This document shows positions 45,081-52,913 of a DNA stretch of 61,544 nucleotides, piece by piece. Position 1 is the stretch's first letter, and each line of letters starts with the position of its first letter. Origin of the DNA: Candidatus Eremiobacteraceae bacterium (GTDB lineage Bacteria > Vulcanimicrobiota > Vulcanimicrobiia > Eremiobacterales > Eremiobacteraceae); contig DATGJI010000022.1 in assembly GCA_035295225.1 (NCBI GenBank), forward strand, positions 1-61,544, given 5' to 3'. The notes below the pieces were generated by a model. The model saw only the letters and a program-made list of their open reading frames with translations. It was not told the origin of the DNA and made no database searches. Both the position numbers and the translations under genes were made by a program.

Positions 45081-45677
45081 ATGGCGAGTCACGCGCTCAC
45101 ACTTGACGACGCGCAGTACGAAGAACAGCGGGATCACCGGCTGCTCGGGTTTCTTTTTTTCCTGATCAGCGACTGCATCATATTTTCGTCGTTCATCTTC
45201 ACGTATCTGTATTTGCGAAGCGCGGCGCCGGTATGGCCGCCCGCGGGCGTGACACCGGCAGACCTGTACATGGCCGGCGTGAACTCGATCGTGCTGTTCG
45301 GAAGCGGTGCCACGATGCACTTCGCGATGGAATCTTTCAAGCACGACAAACATCTGCGATTCTACTGGTGGATGATGGCCACGATCCTGCTCGGTTCGAT
45401 GTTCTTGGGCGGCCAAGCGATCGAGTATACCAACCTCATCCATGAGAACACCATGTGGACGACGAGCATCTACGGATCCTCGTTCTTCTCACTGACGGGG
45501 CTCCACGGTTTCCACGTTTTGATCGGCGTCTGCTTCCTCGTCGTGGTGCTGAACCAGACGCTCTCGGGCACGTACACGAAGACTCGCTATTTCGGTCTCA
45601 CCGCGGCGTCGCTGTATTGGCACTTCGTCGACGTGATCTGGGTGGCGTTGTTCAGCATACTCTACGTGTGGCGCTAA
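45081..45677 (+). CDS. ctaE: Cytochrome c oxidase subunit III
   Basis: The 198-residue subunit has five helices, the short bacterial form. The recognisable segments are GLHGFHVLIGVCFLVVV and SLYWHFVDVIWVALFSILYV. It follows ctaD after 20 nt behind AAGGAGAAG. It stabilises subunit I and binds lipid. Confidence 0.95.
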   Translation: MASHALTLDDAQYEEQRDHRLLGFLFFLISDCIIFSSFIFTYLYLRSAAPVWPPAGVTPADLYMAGVNSIVLFGSGATMHFAMESFKHDKHLRFYWWMMATILLGSMFLGGQAIEYTNLIHENTMWTTSIYGSSFFSLTGLHGFHVLIGVCFLVVVLNQTLSGTYTKTRYFGLTAASLYWHFVDVIWVALFSILYVWR

Positions 45678-45688
45678 AGGAGAACGAC

Positions 45689-45889
45689 GTGGACGCAGCC
45701 GCCATCGAACGGACCATCGCTCTCGTCGGCGCAATCGTCGTGGGAACCGCCGCGCTCTGGTCGTTGAAGCTCGAGTGGCCGAAGACCGGGCTCGACGATC
45801 ATGTGGCGAAGATCATGTTGGGTTTGCTGGCTCTTGGCTGCTGCATCGTGATCCTCGTGGCGACGCGTGTCCTGCACGGCATAGCATAG
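45689..45889 (+). CDS. Small two-helix membrane protein in the oxidase operon
   Basis: GTG 45689 has AAAGGAG with proper spacing, 11 nt after ctaE. The 66-residue product has two hydrophobic segments (IALVGAIVVGTAALWSLKL and IMLGLLALGCCIVILVATRV). Position and size suggest a subunit IV-like or assembly protein, but it matches no family I recognise. Confidence 0.7.
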   Translation: MDAAAIERTIALVGAIVVGTAALWSLKLEWPKTGLDDHVAKIMLGLLALGCCIVILVATRVLHGIA

Positions 45890-45898
45890 GAGAACGGC

Positions 45899-46081
45899 AT
45901 GGCGGACGATTGGATGCATGGCGATATCCCACAGAGCCGGGGCATGCCCGTGACGGTGCAGATCTTCTTCGCGATCGGTGTTCTCTTGATCTTATTCATG
46001 GGTGCGATTTCCGCGTTCAATTCCAAGGAGTTTCACATCTGGCCGGCATCGGATTCGGCAAAGATCCAACTCCATAACTGA
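45899..46081 (+). CDS. Small one-helix membrane protein in the oxidase operon
   Basis: ATG 45899 follows AGGAGAAC. The 60-residue product has a polar N-terminus, one membrane helix (VQIFFAIGVLLILFMGAISA) and a polar end (FHIWPASDSAKIQLHN). It is the last gene of the oxidase operon, 9 nt after the previous gene. It may be an extra oxidase subunit; function unknown. Confidence 0.68.
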   Translation: MADDWMHGDIPQSRGMPVTVQIFFAIGVLLILFMGAISAFNSKEFHIWPASDSAKIQLHN

Positions 46082-46111
46082 GGGCCCGACGCCAGCCGCC
46101 CTACTACCCCG

Positions 46112-46409
46112 CCGCGCGGCATGTCCAGCGAGGACGCTCCTTCGCTCGCATCCGGCTCGCTCTGTCGCTCGGTTCACTTCGTCGCTCTCGCCATCCATGG
46201 CTCCGCTCCTCGTTCAACGCCTCGCTTGGACATGCCGCGCGGACGTCATCGGGCGGCTCGCGCGTAGGGCATCAGCGGTCGATGTCGATAGCCGGGGCGT
46301 CTGAGGCGGCGAGAGCCGCCGAAGTCGAGCGGCGGAGCTAAACTATCCCGATGTTCCGCCGCGTCCCCGGCGCAGACATCGACCGCTGATGACGGAGCGT
46401 GCCGCGCGG
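46112..46409 (+). repeat. Two-module structured element, copy 1
   Basis: Module A (46112-46242) is bounded by a perfect 15-bp inverted pair (CCGCGCGGCATGTCC / GGACATGCCGCGCGG). A 28-nt linker follows. Module B (46271-46390) is bounded by a perfect 16-bp pair (ATCAGCGGTCGATGTC and its complement) around an 88-nt core. Within the core: stem GCCGGGG/CCCCGGC, hairpin GGCGGC-GAGA-GCCGCC (46305-46320), an 8-bp hairpin (46329-46336 with 46355-46362) and a possible pseudoknot GATA 46287-46290 with TATC 46344-46347. A partial third arm TGCCGCGCGG is at 46400-46409. No protein gene fits. The GAGA tetraloop favours the plus strand as the RNA. Confidence 0.8.
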
Positions 46410-46447
46410 CGGTAGCGTGCGGCGTTTGCGGAGCCGGAGCGGGGCTG

Positions 46448-47050
46448 TTAGGCTGGGGGGCGGTTGGCGCCGACGCCGAGCGCGGGGAACGAGCGCGGGA
46501 GGATGCCGGTGGATCGACCGTCGATCGCGTGGATGCCGCCGAACTCACTGAACTCGGCGATTGCCGGACGCATGGTCATCGTGAACTCCGCCGGACCGAT
46601 CGCGGGCCACTCTCCGGCGATCCTGCCGTCCGCGGTTAGCACGGCGACATAGCCGCAGGATCCTCGCGCGGAGAGATCGTCGCAGCCGCGAGTGCGGACG
46701 TATCCGTCTACGATGAAGATAGGTTCGTACGTCTTGCGCAGCGCGATGATCGGATCGCGGACGAGCCACGCGGCGTAGACGAAGAACGCGACGGCGACCG
46801 GCGCGAAGATGATGGCGATCGGCAGGGCATCGTGAGCCGGCGGGCTGACGTTGGGCGTCACGCGATTCGCGAGCGCGACGGCTGCCCACGCCAAGAGTGC
46901 GCCGATGGCGGCCGGCTCGAGAGCGGTTAAGGCGCGTCCGGCGAGCCCGCGCGCGACGACGCGGCGCTCCGAAGGTAACCATGCGCGGCGAACGAGCGTC
47001 GAGCGGCGTTCGGCGGGAGTCAGAGCGATGGGAGTGAACGTGATGTCCAC
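46448..47050 (-). CDS. Uncharacterised membrane protein with two helices
   Basis: The best start is GTG 47050 (VDITFTPIALTPAERRS), giving 200 residues. Two membrane helices (AAIGALLAWAAVALAN and IAIIFAPVAVAFFVYAAWLV) are followed by a cytoplasmic or extracytoplasmic beta-rich domain with two cysteines. I recognise no family. The start region overlaps by 8 bp that of the divergent SCO1-like gene. Confidence 0.65.
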   Translation of the reverse strand: MDITFTPIALTPAERRSTLVRRAWLPSERRVVARGLAGRALTALEPAAIGALLAWAAVALANRVTPNVSPPAHDALPIAIIFAPVAVAFFVYAAWLVRDPIIALRKTYEPIFIVDGYVRTRGCDDLSARGSCGYVAVLTADGRIAGEWPAIGPAEFTMTMRPAIAEFSEFGGIHAIDGRSTGILPRSFPALGVGANRPPA

Positions 47051-47879
47051 GATGGTAAAATTCGGGGCGGGACGCGAGACTCCCCGGGAGTGCGCTACGT
47101 CCCGTCCAGGCGGCCTGGCGGCATTTGCGCTCGCATCGTTCGTCGCCGCTACGGGCATTTCACTGCCGGCTTTCGCGGCGCCGCCGAATCCGTTCAGCTT
47201 ACCGCCCGAGCGCGTGCTCGGTCGCGGGGATCTCATCCCCGACACGTCGCTCGTCGACCAGACCGGCGCTCATCGCTCGCTCAGAGATTTTCGCGGCGAT
47301 ACGCTCGTGATCGGTTTCATCTACACGAGCTGCAAAGACGAGTGTCCGCTCGTCACCGCTAAGTTCAGCGCCCTCGAATCGCGTTTGCCGCAAGCGGGCT
47401 TTCATCTCATCGAAGTCACGGTCGATCCGGAGCGGGATACGCCCCGCGTCCTGGCGGCGTACGCGAAGACGCACCACGTCGACGCCGCGCGCTGGACGCT
47501 CTTGACCGGCAGCGCGACGGCGATCGCACTTTTCGAGCGCGCGCTCGGCGTTTCGGCGATCGACGACGGCCGTGGGACGATCGTGCACAACGATCGCACG
47601 ATTATCGTCGACGGACAAGGGACTATCGCGGACGTCATAGATGAAGCGGGATGGACGCCGGACGACATCGCTTCGGACGCACGCAACGTCGCCGGCCTGG
47701 CGGCGAACCCGCTGGATCGAATGGATTTAGCGCTTGGCCAAGCTGTCGCATACGTCTGCGGCGGGGTCGTCAACGGGAGAACCGGTCTTACGGACCTCGT
47801 CGCCGTGATCGCGATCTTCGGCCTGTCCGCCTGGGCGATGGTCTGGGTTTCGCGCAAGTTCTTTACCACCGGATCTTAA
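47043..47879 (+). CDS. SCO1/SenC-type copper chaperone
   Basis: ATG 47043 (MSTMVKFGAG) or ATG 47028 can start it; both have GGAG-type sites. A signal or anchor segment (LAAFALASFVAATGISLPAF) is followed by a thioredoxin fold with the copper-binding CKDEC (in YTSCKDECPLVT) and a histidine in IVHNDRTII. An extra C-terminal membrane helix (DLVAVIAIFGLSAWAMVWVS) ends the 278 residues. It probably loads CuA of the ctaC product, 1 kb upstream. Confidence 0.9.
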   Translation: MSTMVKFGAGRETPRECATSRPGGLAAFALASFVAATGISLPAFAAPPNPFSLPPERVLGRGDLIPDTSLVDQTGAHRSLRDFRGDTLVIGFIYTSCKDECPLVTAKFSALESRLPQAGFHLIEVTVDPERDTPRVLAAYAKTHHVDAARWTLLTGSATAIALFERALGVSAIDDGRGTIVHNDRTIIVDGQGTIADVIDEAGWTPDDIASDARNVAGLAANPLDRMDLALGQAVAYVCGGVVNGRTGLTDLVAVIAIFGLSAWAMVWVSRKFFTTGS

Positions 47880-47907
47880 TGCACGTTCGAGGGAGGTGAC
47901 ATAGCTC

Positions 47908-48072
47908 ATGGCAGAAGCACTGTGGGAGTACGGCGTGCTCGCCGGAGAGAGCAAGACGAAAGCCTGGCTTGACGAGTTGCAACAAGTGCTGAACGATGGC
48001 TGGGAACTTGTCCACTTCGGGCCATACAACCAGAGCAATAACATCGCGATCATCCGACGCCGGAAGGAGTGA
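47908..48072 (+). CDS. Small DUF4177-like protein
   Basis: This 54-residue frame starts at ATG 47908 behind GGGAGG and reads MAEALWEYGVLAGESKTKAW at the start, then a DELQQVLNDGWELVHFGPY stretch and a basic end. The pattern WEY...LN..GWELV is that of DUF4177 and related short proteins of unknown role. Confidence 0.75.
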   Translation: MAEALWEYGVLAGESKTKAWLDELQQVLNDGWELVHFGPYNQSNNIAIIRRRKE

Positions 48073-48155
48073 CCGCGAAGGGTTGCCCGGAACGCTGCTG
48101 AAGCCTCAATCGTTGAACAAGATGATCCAGATAGAGTCGGTCTAGGAGCGCGATT

Positions 48156-48518
48156 TTGATAGGTCAGAAAATTGTCGGTACGGCTCTCGTCGCGGCGTGC
48201 CTCGCCGCAGCCGCGTGCGGCACGGGGCCCGGTCCGGTCGGCCAAGGCAATTACGGTACCATTTTCGGAACGGTGACGAACGCTTCGAACGGTAAGCCTA
48301 TCCAAGGCGCGATCGTCACGGTTTCCGTGGTCGTCTCCGTGCCGACAGACGCGAACGGCCAGTATCGGATCACGAACGTTCCCGTCGATTCGCCGGGTGT
48401 CGATGAGACGGTAGCGGTGACCCAGGCGACGGGCTTCCAGCTGCCTGCTCCCAAGTCGGTTCACGTCCTCGCCGGCCAGCAATACGAGGCAGATTTCCAG
48501 CTCCAACCCTCTCCGTGA
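48156..48518 (+). CDS. Lipoprotein with carboxypeptidase-regulatory-like domain
   Basis: TTG 48156 has AGGAG 7 nt upstream. The 120-residue product has a lipoprotein signal peptide with lipobox ending AAAAC, then a CarboxypepD_reg-like beta-sandwich (GTIFGTVTNASNGKPIQGAI, DANGQYRITNVPV). Such domains bind peptides or glycans at the cell surface. It is alone between DUF4177 and the IclR gene. Confidence 0.82.
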   Translation: MIGQKIVGTALVAACLAAAACGTGPGPVGQGNYGTIFGTVTNASNGKPIQGAIVTVSVVVSVPTDANGQYRITNVPVDSPGVDETVAVTQATGFQLPAPKSVHVLAGQQYEADFQLQPSP

Positions 48519-48610
48519 GGCGTTTCGCCAGAAGGAACCGTTCCAAATACCCCTGAACCTCTGTCCCGTTCCTAGAACCCGGCGCGTCGCGTACAGCGTT
48601 GGGAATTGGC

Positions 48611-49453
48611 ATGGAGGACACCGTGGCGTTATCTTCCGGCGATATCCCCGCTGGCGCGAAGCAGCGTGGTGAATCCAAGGTCAACTCGGTCGACCGCGCC
48701 CTCGTCATCCTGGAGTACTTGGGGACGCAGACCAAGGAGATCGGCGTCCGGGAACTCGGGCAAGCAATCGGTCTCTCAAAGAGCAGCGTCCACCGCATTC
48801 TGCAGACCCTCCGCGCACGAGGCTTTGTCAAATGGAATCCCGACAACGCTCGGTATTCGCTCGGCATGCGCGCGTTCGAGGTCGGCTGCGGTATCCTGCG
48901 ATCGATGGAAGCCCATACGGTGGCGAAACCGCATCTCGAGCAGCTCGTCAACGCGCTCGGTGAGACGGCGTTCTTGGGCGTTTTGGACGACGCTGAATTG
49001 GTCTACATCGACAAGATCGACGGCCGGCGGTCGGTGCGGATGTACGCCGACATCGGCGCGCGGCGTCCGTTGCACTGCACGGGCATCGGCAAAGCGCTGC
49101 TCGCCCATTTGGAGCGCGCGGACGTGGATCGGATCCTCGCTGCAAAGCCCCTCGCTCGATACACGAAGAACACGATAACCGACCCGGATCTGCTGCGCCA
49201 AGAGTTGGAGAAGATCCGCCGGCAGGGCTACGCCGAAGACAACGAAGAGATAGAAGAAGGTCTCTACTGCGCCGGCGCGCCGCTCTTCAATTATTCGGGC
49301 CGGCCGGTGGCAGCCATCTCCGTATCCGTGCCGAAGATCGGCGCACAGAACGTGCAGCGCGATCGCATCGTCAAGCACGTCGTTCAAGCAGCGCAAGAGA
49401 TCTCCGCAAAGCTTGGCTACACGGGCAGACCGAAGACGTCCACAATCGGCTGA
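48611..49453 (+). CDS. IclR-family transcriptional regulator
   Basis: The likely start is ATG 48611 (TTG 48599 and GTG 48623 are alternatives). The 280-residue protein has an N-terminal winged helix (VDRALVILEYLGTQTKEIGV, then LSKSSVHRILQTL) and the IclR effector domain (YIDKIDGRRSVRMYADIGA, HCTGIGKALLAHL). IclR proteins often control glyoxylate or glycerate use; it precedes a glycerate kinase gene by 26 nt and may control it. Confidence 0.93.
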   Translation: MEDTVALSSGDIPAGAKQRGESKVNSVDRALVILEYLGTQTKEIGVRELGQAIGLSKSSVHRILQTLRARGFVKWNPDNARYSLGMRAFEVGCGILRSMEAHTVAKPHLEQLVNALGETAFLGVLDDAELVYIDKIDGRRSVRMYADIGARRPLHCTGIGKALLAHLERADVDRILAAKPLARYTKNTITDPDLLRQELEKIRRQGYAEDNEEIEEGLYCAGAPLFNYSGRPVAAISVSVPKIGAQNVQRDRIVKHVVQAAQEISAKLGYTGRPKTSTIG

Positions 49454-49479
49454 CGCTAAGTCGCGAAGTCGTCTGACTC

Positions 49480-50610
49480 ATGCGCATCGTCATCGCTCCG
49501 GATAAATTCAAAGGTTCGCTAACCGCTCGCGAAGCCGGCAACGCGATGGCGCGCGGTCTCGCGCGCGCGTTCCCGGGCGCGACTATCGATGTCGTGCCGG
49601 TCGCCGACGGCGGAGATGGCACCGCGCAGGCGCTTGTTGATGCGCTCGGCGGGAACTTCGTCGAGTCGACGGTCCGCGGCCCGGACGGAAAGGATGTCCG
49701 CGCGGCATACGGTGCGCTGCCGGACGGCCGGGCAGTCGTCGAACTGGCGCGCGCAAGCGGCCTCGCGCTCGTGGCACAAGGCAAGAACGATGCGCTTCAG
49801 GCGAGCACATTTGGCACGGGGCAGCTGATCGCAGCAGCGTTGGAGGGCGGCTGCAAGCGGCTGATCCTCGCGATCGGCGGTTCTGCGACGACTGACGGAG
49901 GAGCCGGCGCGCTCGCCGCGCTGGGAGCGCGTTTCCTCGACGCGAGCGGCAAGGAAATCGGTTCGGGAGGCGCCGCGCTGACGAAGCTGGAGACGATTCA
50001 GACGACCGAGCTCGATCAACGGTTGAAGGATGTCGAGATCCTCATCGCCTCAGATGTCGACAACCCGCTTCTGGGCAGGCGGGGCGCGGCCGCAGTCTTT
50101 GCGCCGCAGAAGGGCGCGAGTCCGGCCGATGTCGCGGCGCTGGAGGGCGCGCTCACGAAGTTCGCAGACGTCGTCGAGCGCCATACCGGTGCCCGCATGC
50201 GCGATGTGCCGGGTGCGGGCGCAGCCGGCGGCATCGGCTTCGGATTCTTGGCGCTTGCCGGCGCGCGGCTGCAGCCGGGCGCGGATCTTGTCCTGGATGC
50301 CATCAATTTTGCCGGACGAGTCGCCGGCGCAGACCTCGTGATCACAGGCGAAGGGCGGATCGACCGGCAGACGCTCGAAGGGAAGGCGCCCTACGCGGTT
50401 GCGAGAGCCGCCGGCAAGCGGCACATCCCGGCGGTTGCCATCGCCGGATCTCTCGACTGTTCGGCGGCAGATCTCGCGGAACTCGGCCTCGCGACGGCGA
50501 TGAGCATCGTCGTGGCTCCGATCACCTTGGAGGAGGCGTTGGTGCGTGCCGCGCCGCTGGCGGAAGATGCCGCCGAGCGTTTGGGCCGTGCGATCGCCCT
50601 GACGCTATAA
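49480..50610 (+). CDS. Glycerate kinase, GarK/GlxK family
   Basis: The 376-residue enzyme phosphorylates D-glycerate to 2- or 3-phosphoglycerate. It begins MRIVIAPDKFKGSLTAREAG and has PVADGGDGTAQALVDALGG, LAIGGSATTDGGAGALAALG and ITGEGRIDRQTLEGKAP, all typical. It follows an IclR gene in the same direction and overlaps the convergent yvcK end by 6 bp. Confidence 0.94.
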   Translation: MRIVIAPDKFKGSLTAREAGNAMARGLARAFPGATIDVVPVADGGDGTAQALVDALGGNFVESTVRGPDGKDVRAAYGALPDGRAVVELARASGLALVAQGKNDALQASTFGTGQLIAAALEGGCKRLILAIGGSATTDGGAGALAALGARFLDASGKEIGSGGAALTKLETIQTTELDQRLKDVEILIASDVDNPLLGRRGAAAVFAPQKGASPADVAALEGALTKFADVVERHTGARMRDVPGAGAAGGIGFGFLALAGARLQPGADLVLDAINFAGRVAGADLVITGEGRIDRQTLEGKAPYAVARAAGKRHIPAVAIAGSLDCSAADLAELGLATAMSIVVAPITLEEALVRAAPLAEDAAERLGRAIALTL

Positions 50611-51966
50611 GCCGATCTCGGCGTTGCCGGGCTTCTGTCTGCCTTCGATCCAGCCGTTCATCGAGGCGCCGTGGACGTCGTTGATCAGCTTGACGATAGC
50701 GCGCCCGAGACGTTCGGGATCGTGACGCAGCACGTGAGTCTCTGACAGGAATCTTCCCGGCACGGGCGTGACCCCGAGCGGCGCGATCGCATCGAAGTCC
50801 GGCGAGACGGCAAAAGCGCGCTCGCGTTCGTACGCGCGCGCAAGCTTATGCGGCTGCTGGACGTTGACAAGCGCATAGTCGACGAGTCGTGCGTGAGTCC
50901 CCCGCAAAAGCGTATTGACGTGCTCGCTCGCCGTCATGCCGTCGGTCTCTCCGGGCTGCGTCATGATGTTGCAGACGTAGACTTTCACAGCCGAGGACGC
51001 GACGATCGCTTCCGTGATGCCCTGCACCAGCAAGTTCGGCATGACGCTCGTGTAGAGACTGCCCGGGCCGAGGATGATCGCATCCGCGTCTTCGATCGCT
51101 TGGATCGCCTCCGGCAGTCCGGTGCACCCGGCTGGAACGAGGCGGACTCGCTGGATTCGAGCGGTCGCCCTAGATATCGACGACTCGCCGCGCACTGTGG
51201 TGCCATCGTCGAGATCGGCTTCAAGCCCCACGTTGGCAAGTGTTGCCGGTAGAACGCGCCCTTTGATCGCCAATACGCGGCTGCTCTCTTTGATCGCGCG
51301 ATCGAAATCGCCGGCGATACCGCACATGGCGGCGATGAAGAGATTGCCGAACGAGTGGCCCGACAATCCGTCGCCCTCGTGGAAACGGTATTGGAAGAGA
51401 TCGGCCATCATCGATTCGCTGTCGGCGAGCGCCACGAGGCAGTTTCGGATATCGCCGGGCGGCAAGACGCCCAGTTCCTGGCGCAAGCGCCCGCTCGAGC
51501 CGCCGTCGTCGGTCACAGTGACGATCGCCGAGAGATTCGACGTGTACGGTTTCAGGCCGCGGAGCACGGTCGAGAGACCGGTTCCTCCGCCCACCACCGC
51601 TATCCGAAGGCCGCGGTCCAATCTGCGTGCCTCATAGATAGTCTCGATGAGACGCGTACCGGCTTCGGGCGAGAGCGCGGCGACGATGGAGCGCATCCAT
51701 TGCCGCAGGCCGTAGTAGACAAGCACGATGCCGATGCACATGAAGATCCACTGCAGTGCGGGGCCGCCGAGCCACGGCAGCAGCACTTGGTCGATCGTCT
51801 CATTGATGTGAAAGTTGTAGAAGTGGGCATTTAGGACGCGTCCAAATCCGTCGAGAAAGAAGAAGCCGCCGATGATCGCCAGTATGAGCCAGCGCTTGAG
51901 CTTCATGCCCGGCGAGAGCCAGCGACCGAACCGGCCTAGAGCTGCGGATGCCTTACTCTTTTGCAT
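50605..51966 (-). CDS. yvcK: YvcK/CofD-like gluconeogenesis factor with membrane N-terminus
   Basis: The 453-residue protein has two membrane helices in the first 100 residues (WLILAIIGGFFFLDGF and WIFMCIGIVLVYYGLRQW), then the YvcK core with AVVGGGTGLSTVLRGLK, VTVTDDGGSSGRLRQELG and LPPGDIRNCLVAL. YvcK binds UDP-sugars and affects gluconeogenic growth and cell-wall synthesis in Bacillus. rapZ lies directly upstream with a 14-bp overlap. Confidence 0.93.
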   Translation of the reverse strand: MQKSKASAALGRFGRWLSPGMKLKRWLILAIIGGFFFLDGFGRVLNAHFYNFHINETIDQVLLPWLGGPALQWIFMCIGIVLVYYGLRQWMRSIVAALSPEAGTRLIETIYEARRLDRGLRIAVVGGGTGLSTVLRGLKPYTSNLSAIVTVTDDGGSSGRLRQELGVLPPGDIRNCLVALADSESMMADLFQYRFHEGDGLSGHSFGNLFIAAMCGIAGDFDRAIKESSRVLAIKGRVLPATLANVGLEADLDDGTTVRGESSISRATARIQRVRLVPAGCTGLPEAIQAIEDADAIILGPGSLYTSVMPNLLVQGITEAIVASSAVKVYVCNIMTQPGETDGMTASEHVNTLLRGTHARLVDYALVNVQQPHKLARAYERERAFAVSPDFDAIAPLGVTPVPGRFLSETHVLRHDPERLGRAIVKLINDVHGASMNGWIEGRQKPGNAEIGL

Positions 51967-52837
51967 CGCGCCGCTCCACGAACGCTTGGATTCCGGCCTG
52001 GCTCAGGTGCGCGACGAGTTCATTGGCGAGGTAGACAGAACGATGTCGTCCGCCCGTGCAGCCGATGGCGATGGTCAGATGCGCTTTTCCTTCGCGGATG
52101 AAACGAGGCAGGAGAAAGTCGACAAAGCGGTAGAGCTCGCGCTTGAAATCGCGCACCTCTTCGACGTCCGCTAAGAACGCTATCACCTTCGGGTGCGTTC
52201 CATCGAGCGGCTGAAGTTCATTGACATAGTTCGGATTCGGAAGAAAGCGCACGTCGAAGACGAGATCCGCATCGAGCGGGACGCCGTGCTTGAAGCCGAA
52301 GGCGACGACGGAGACGGTCATCGAGCCCTCGCCGGTCGAACCGGCAACCGCGTGACCGAGTTTTTCTTTGAGGGCCGAGAGCGTCAGCGCGGACGTGTCG
52401 ATGATGACATCCGCCGCATCGCGTACCGGTTTTAGTTCCGTGCGCTCATGGATGATGCTATCGATGAGGCGGCCGCCGTCGGCCAACGGATGTTTCCGGC
52501 GCGTCTCCGAAAATCGCCGCACGAGCACTTCATCGCTTGCATCGAGGAAGATGAGGCGGTATCCGACGCCGTTATCCTTCAGCAGCTGAAGCTGGCCGAG
52601 GAGATCGCCGAAGATCTCTTCGCCGCGGATATCGAGCACGAGCGCGGCCTTGCGCAGACCCCGGCTGCCGCCGACAAGCTCGGCGAACTTCGGGATCAAT
52701 CCAGGCGGCAAGTTGTCAACGCAGAAATATCCGAGATCTTCGAGGCACTTCGCGGCCTGGCTCTTGCCCGCTCCCGAGAGGCCCGTGACGATGACGAACT
52801 GCGTCGCCGGCGCCTGTGTGTGTGTCACGCTCCACAT
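51953..52837 (-). CDS. rapZ: RNase adapter protein RapZ
   Basis: ATG 52837 gives 294 residues; the open frame upstream has no family match. It has a Walker A loop GLSGAGKSQAAK, the motif VDNLPPGLIPKF and the C-terminal GCTGGRHRSVYLA. RapZ proteins bind amino-sugar metabolites and in E. coli steer RNase E to glmZ; in this lineage the target is unknown. It is paired with yvcK; whiA, the usual third partner, is not here. Confidence 0.94.
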   Translation of the reverse strand: MWSVTHTQAPATQFVIVTGLSGAGKSQAAKCLEDLGYFCVDNLPPGLIPKFAELVGGSRGLRKAALVLDIRGEEIFGDLLGQLQLLKDNGVGYRLIFLDASDEVLVRRFSETRRKHPLADGGRLIDSIIHERTELKPVRDAADVIIDTSALTLSALKEKLGHAVAGSTGEGSMTVSVVAFGFKHGVPLDADLVFDVRFLPNPNYVNELQPLDGTHPKVIAFLADVEEVRDFKRELYRFVDFLLPRFIREGKAHLTIAIGCTGGRHRSVYLANELVAHLSQAGIQAFVERRDAKE

Positions 52838-52913
52838 ATTGGCCCAATGCCGGAGTTTGCCCCGCCTCAGGCGAACTGCGCGGCGCAACAGCGAGCAGTA
52901 AAGGGGCACGCGC

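Noticed and set aside
46301-46326. Hammerhead ribozyme core in the structured element (CTGA, stem, GAA)
   Set aside because: The required CUGANGA is not present; the bases after CTGA are GGC and are part of a hairpin.
46112-46409. Insertion sequence or transposase remnant as the explanation of the duplicated element
   Set aside because: No transposase-like frame or target-site duplication is visible, and the arms vary with compensation, which ordinary IS termini do not do.
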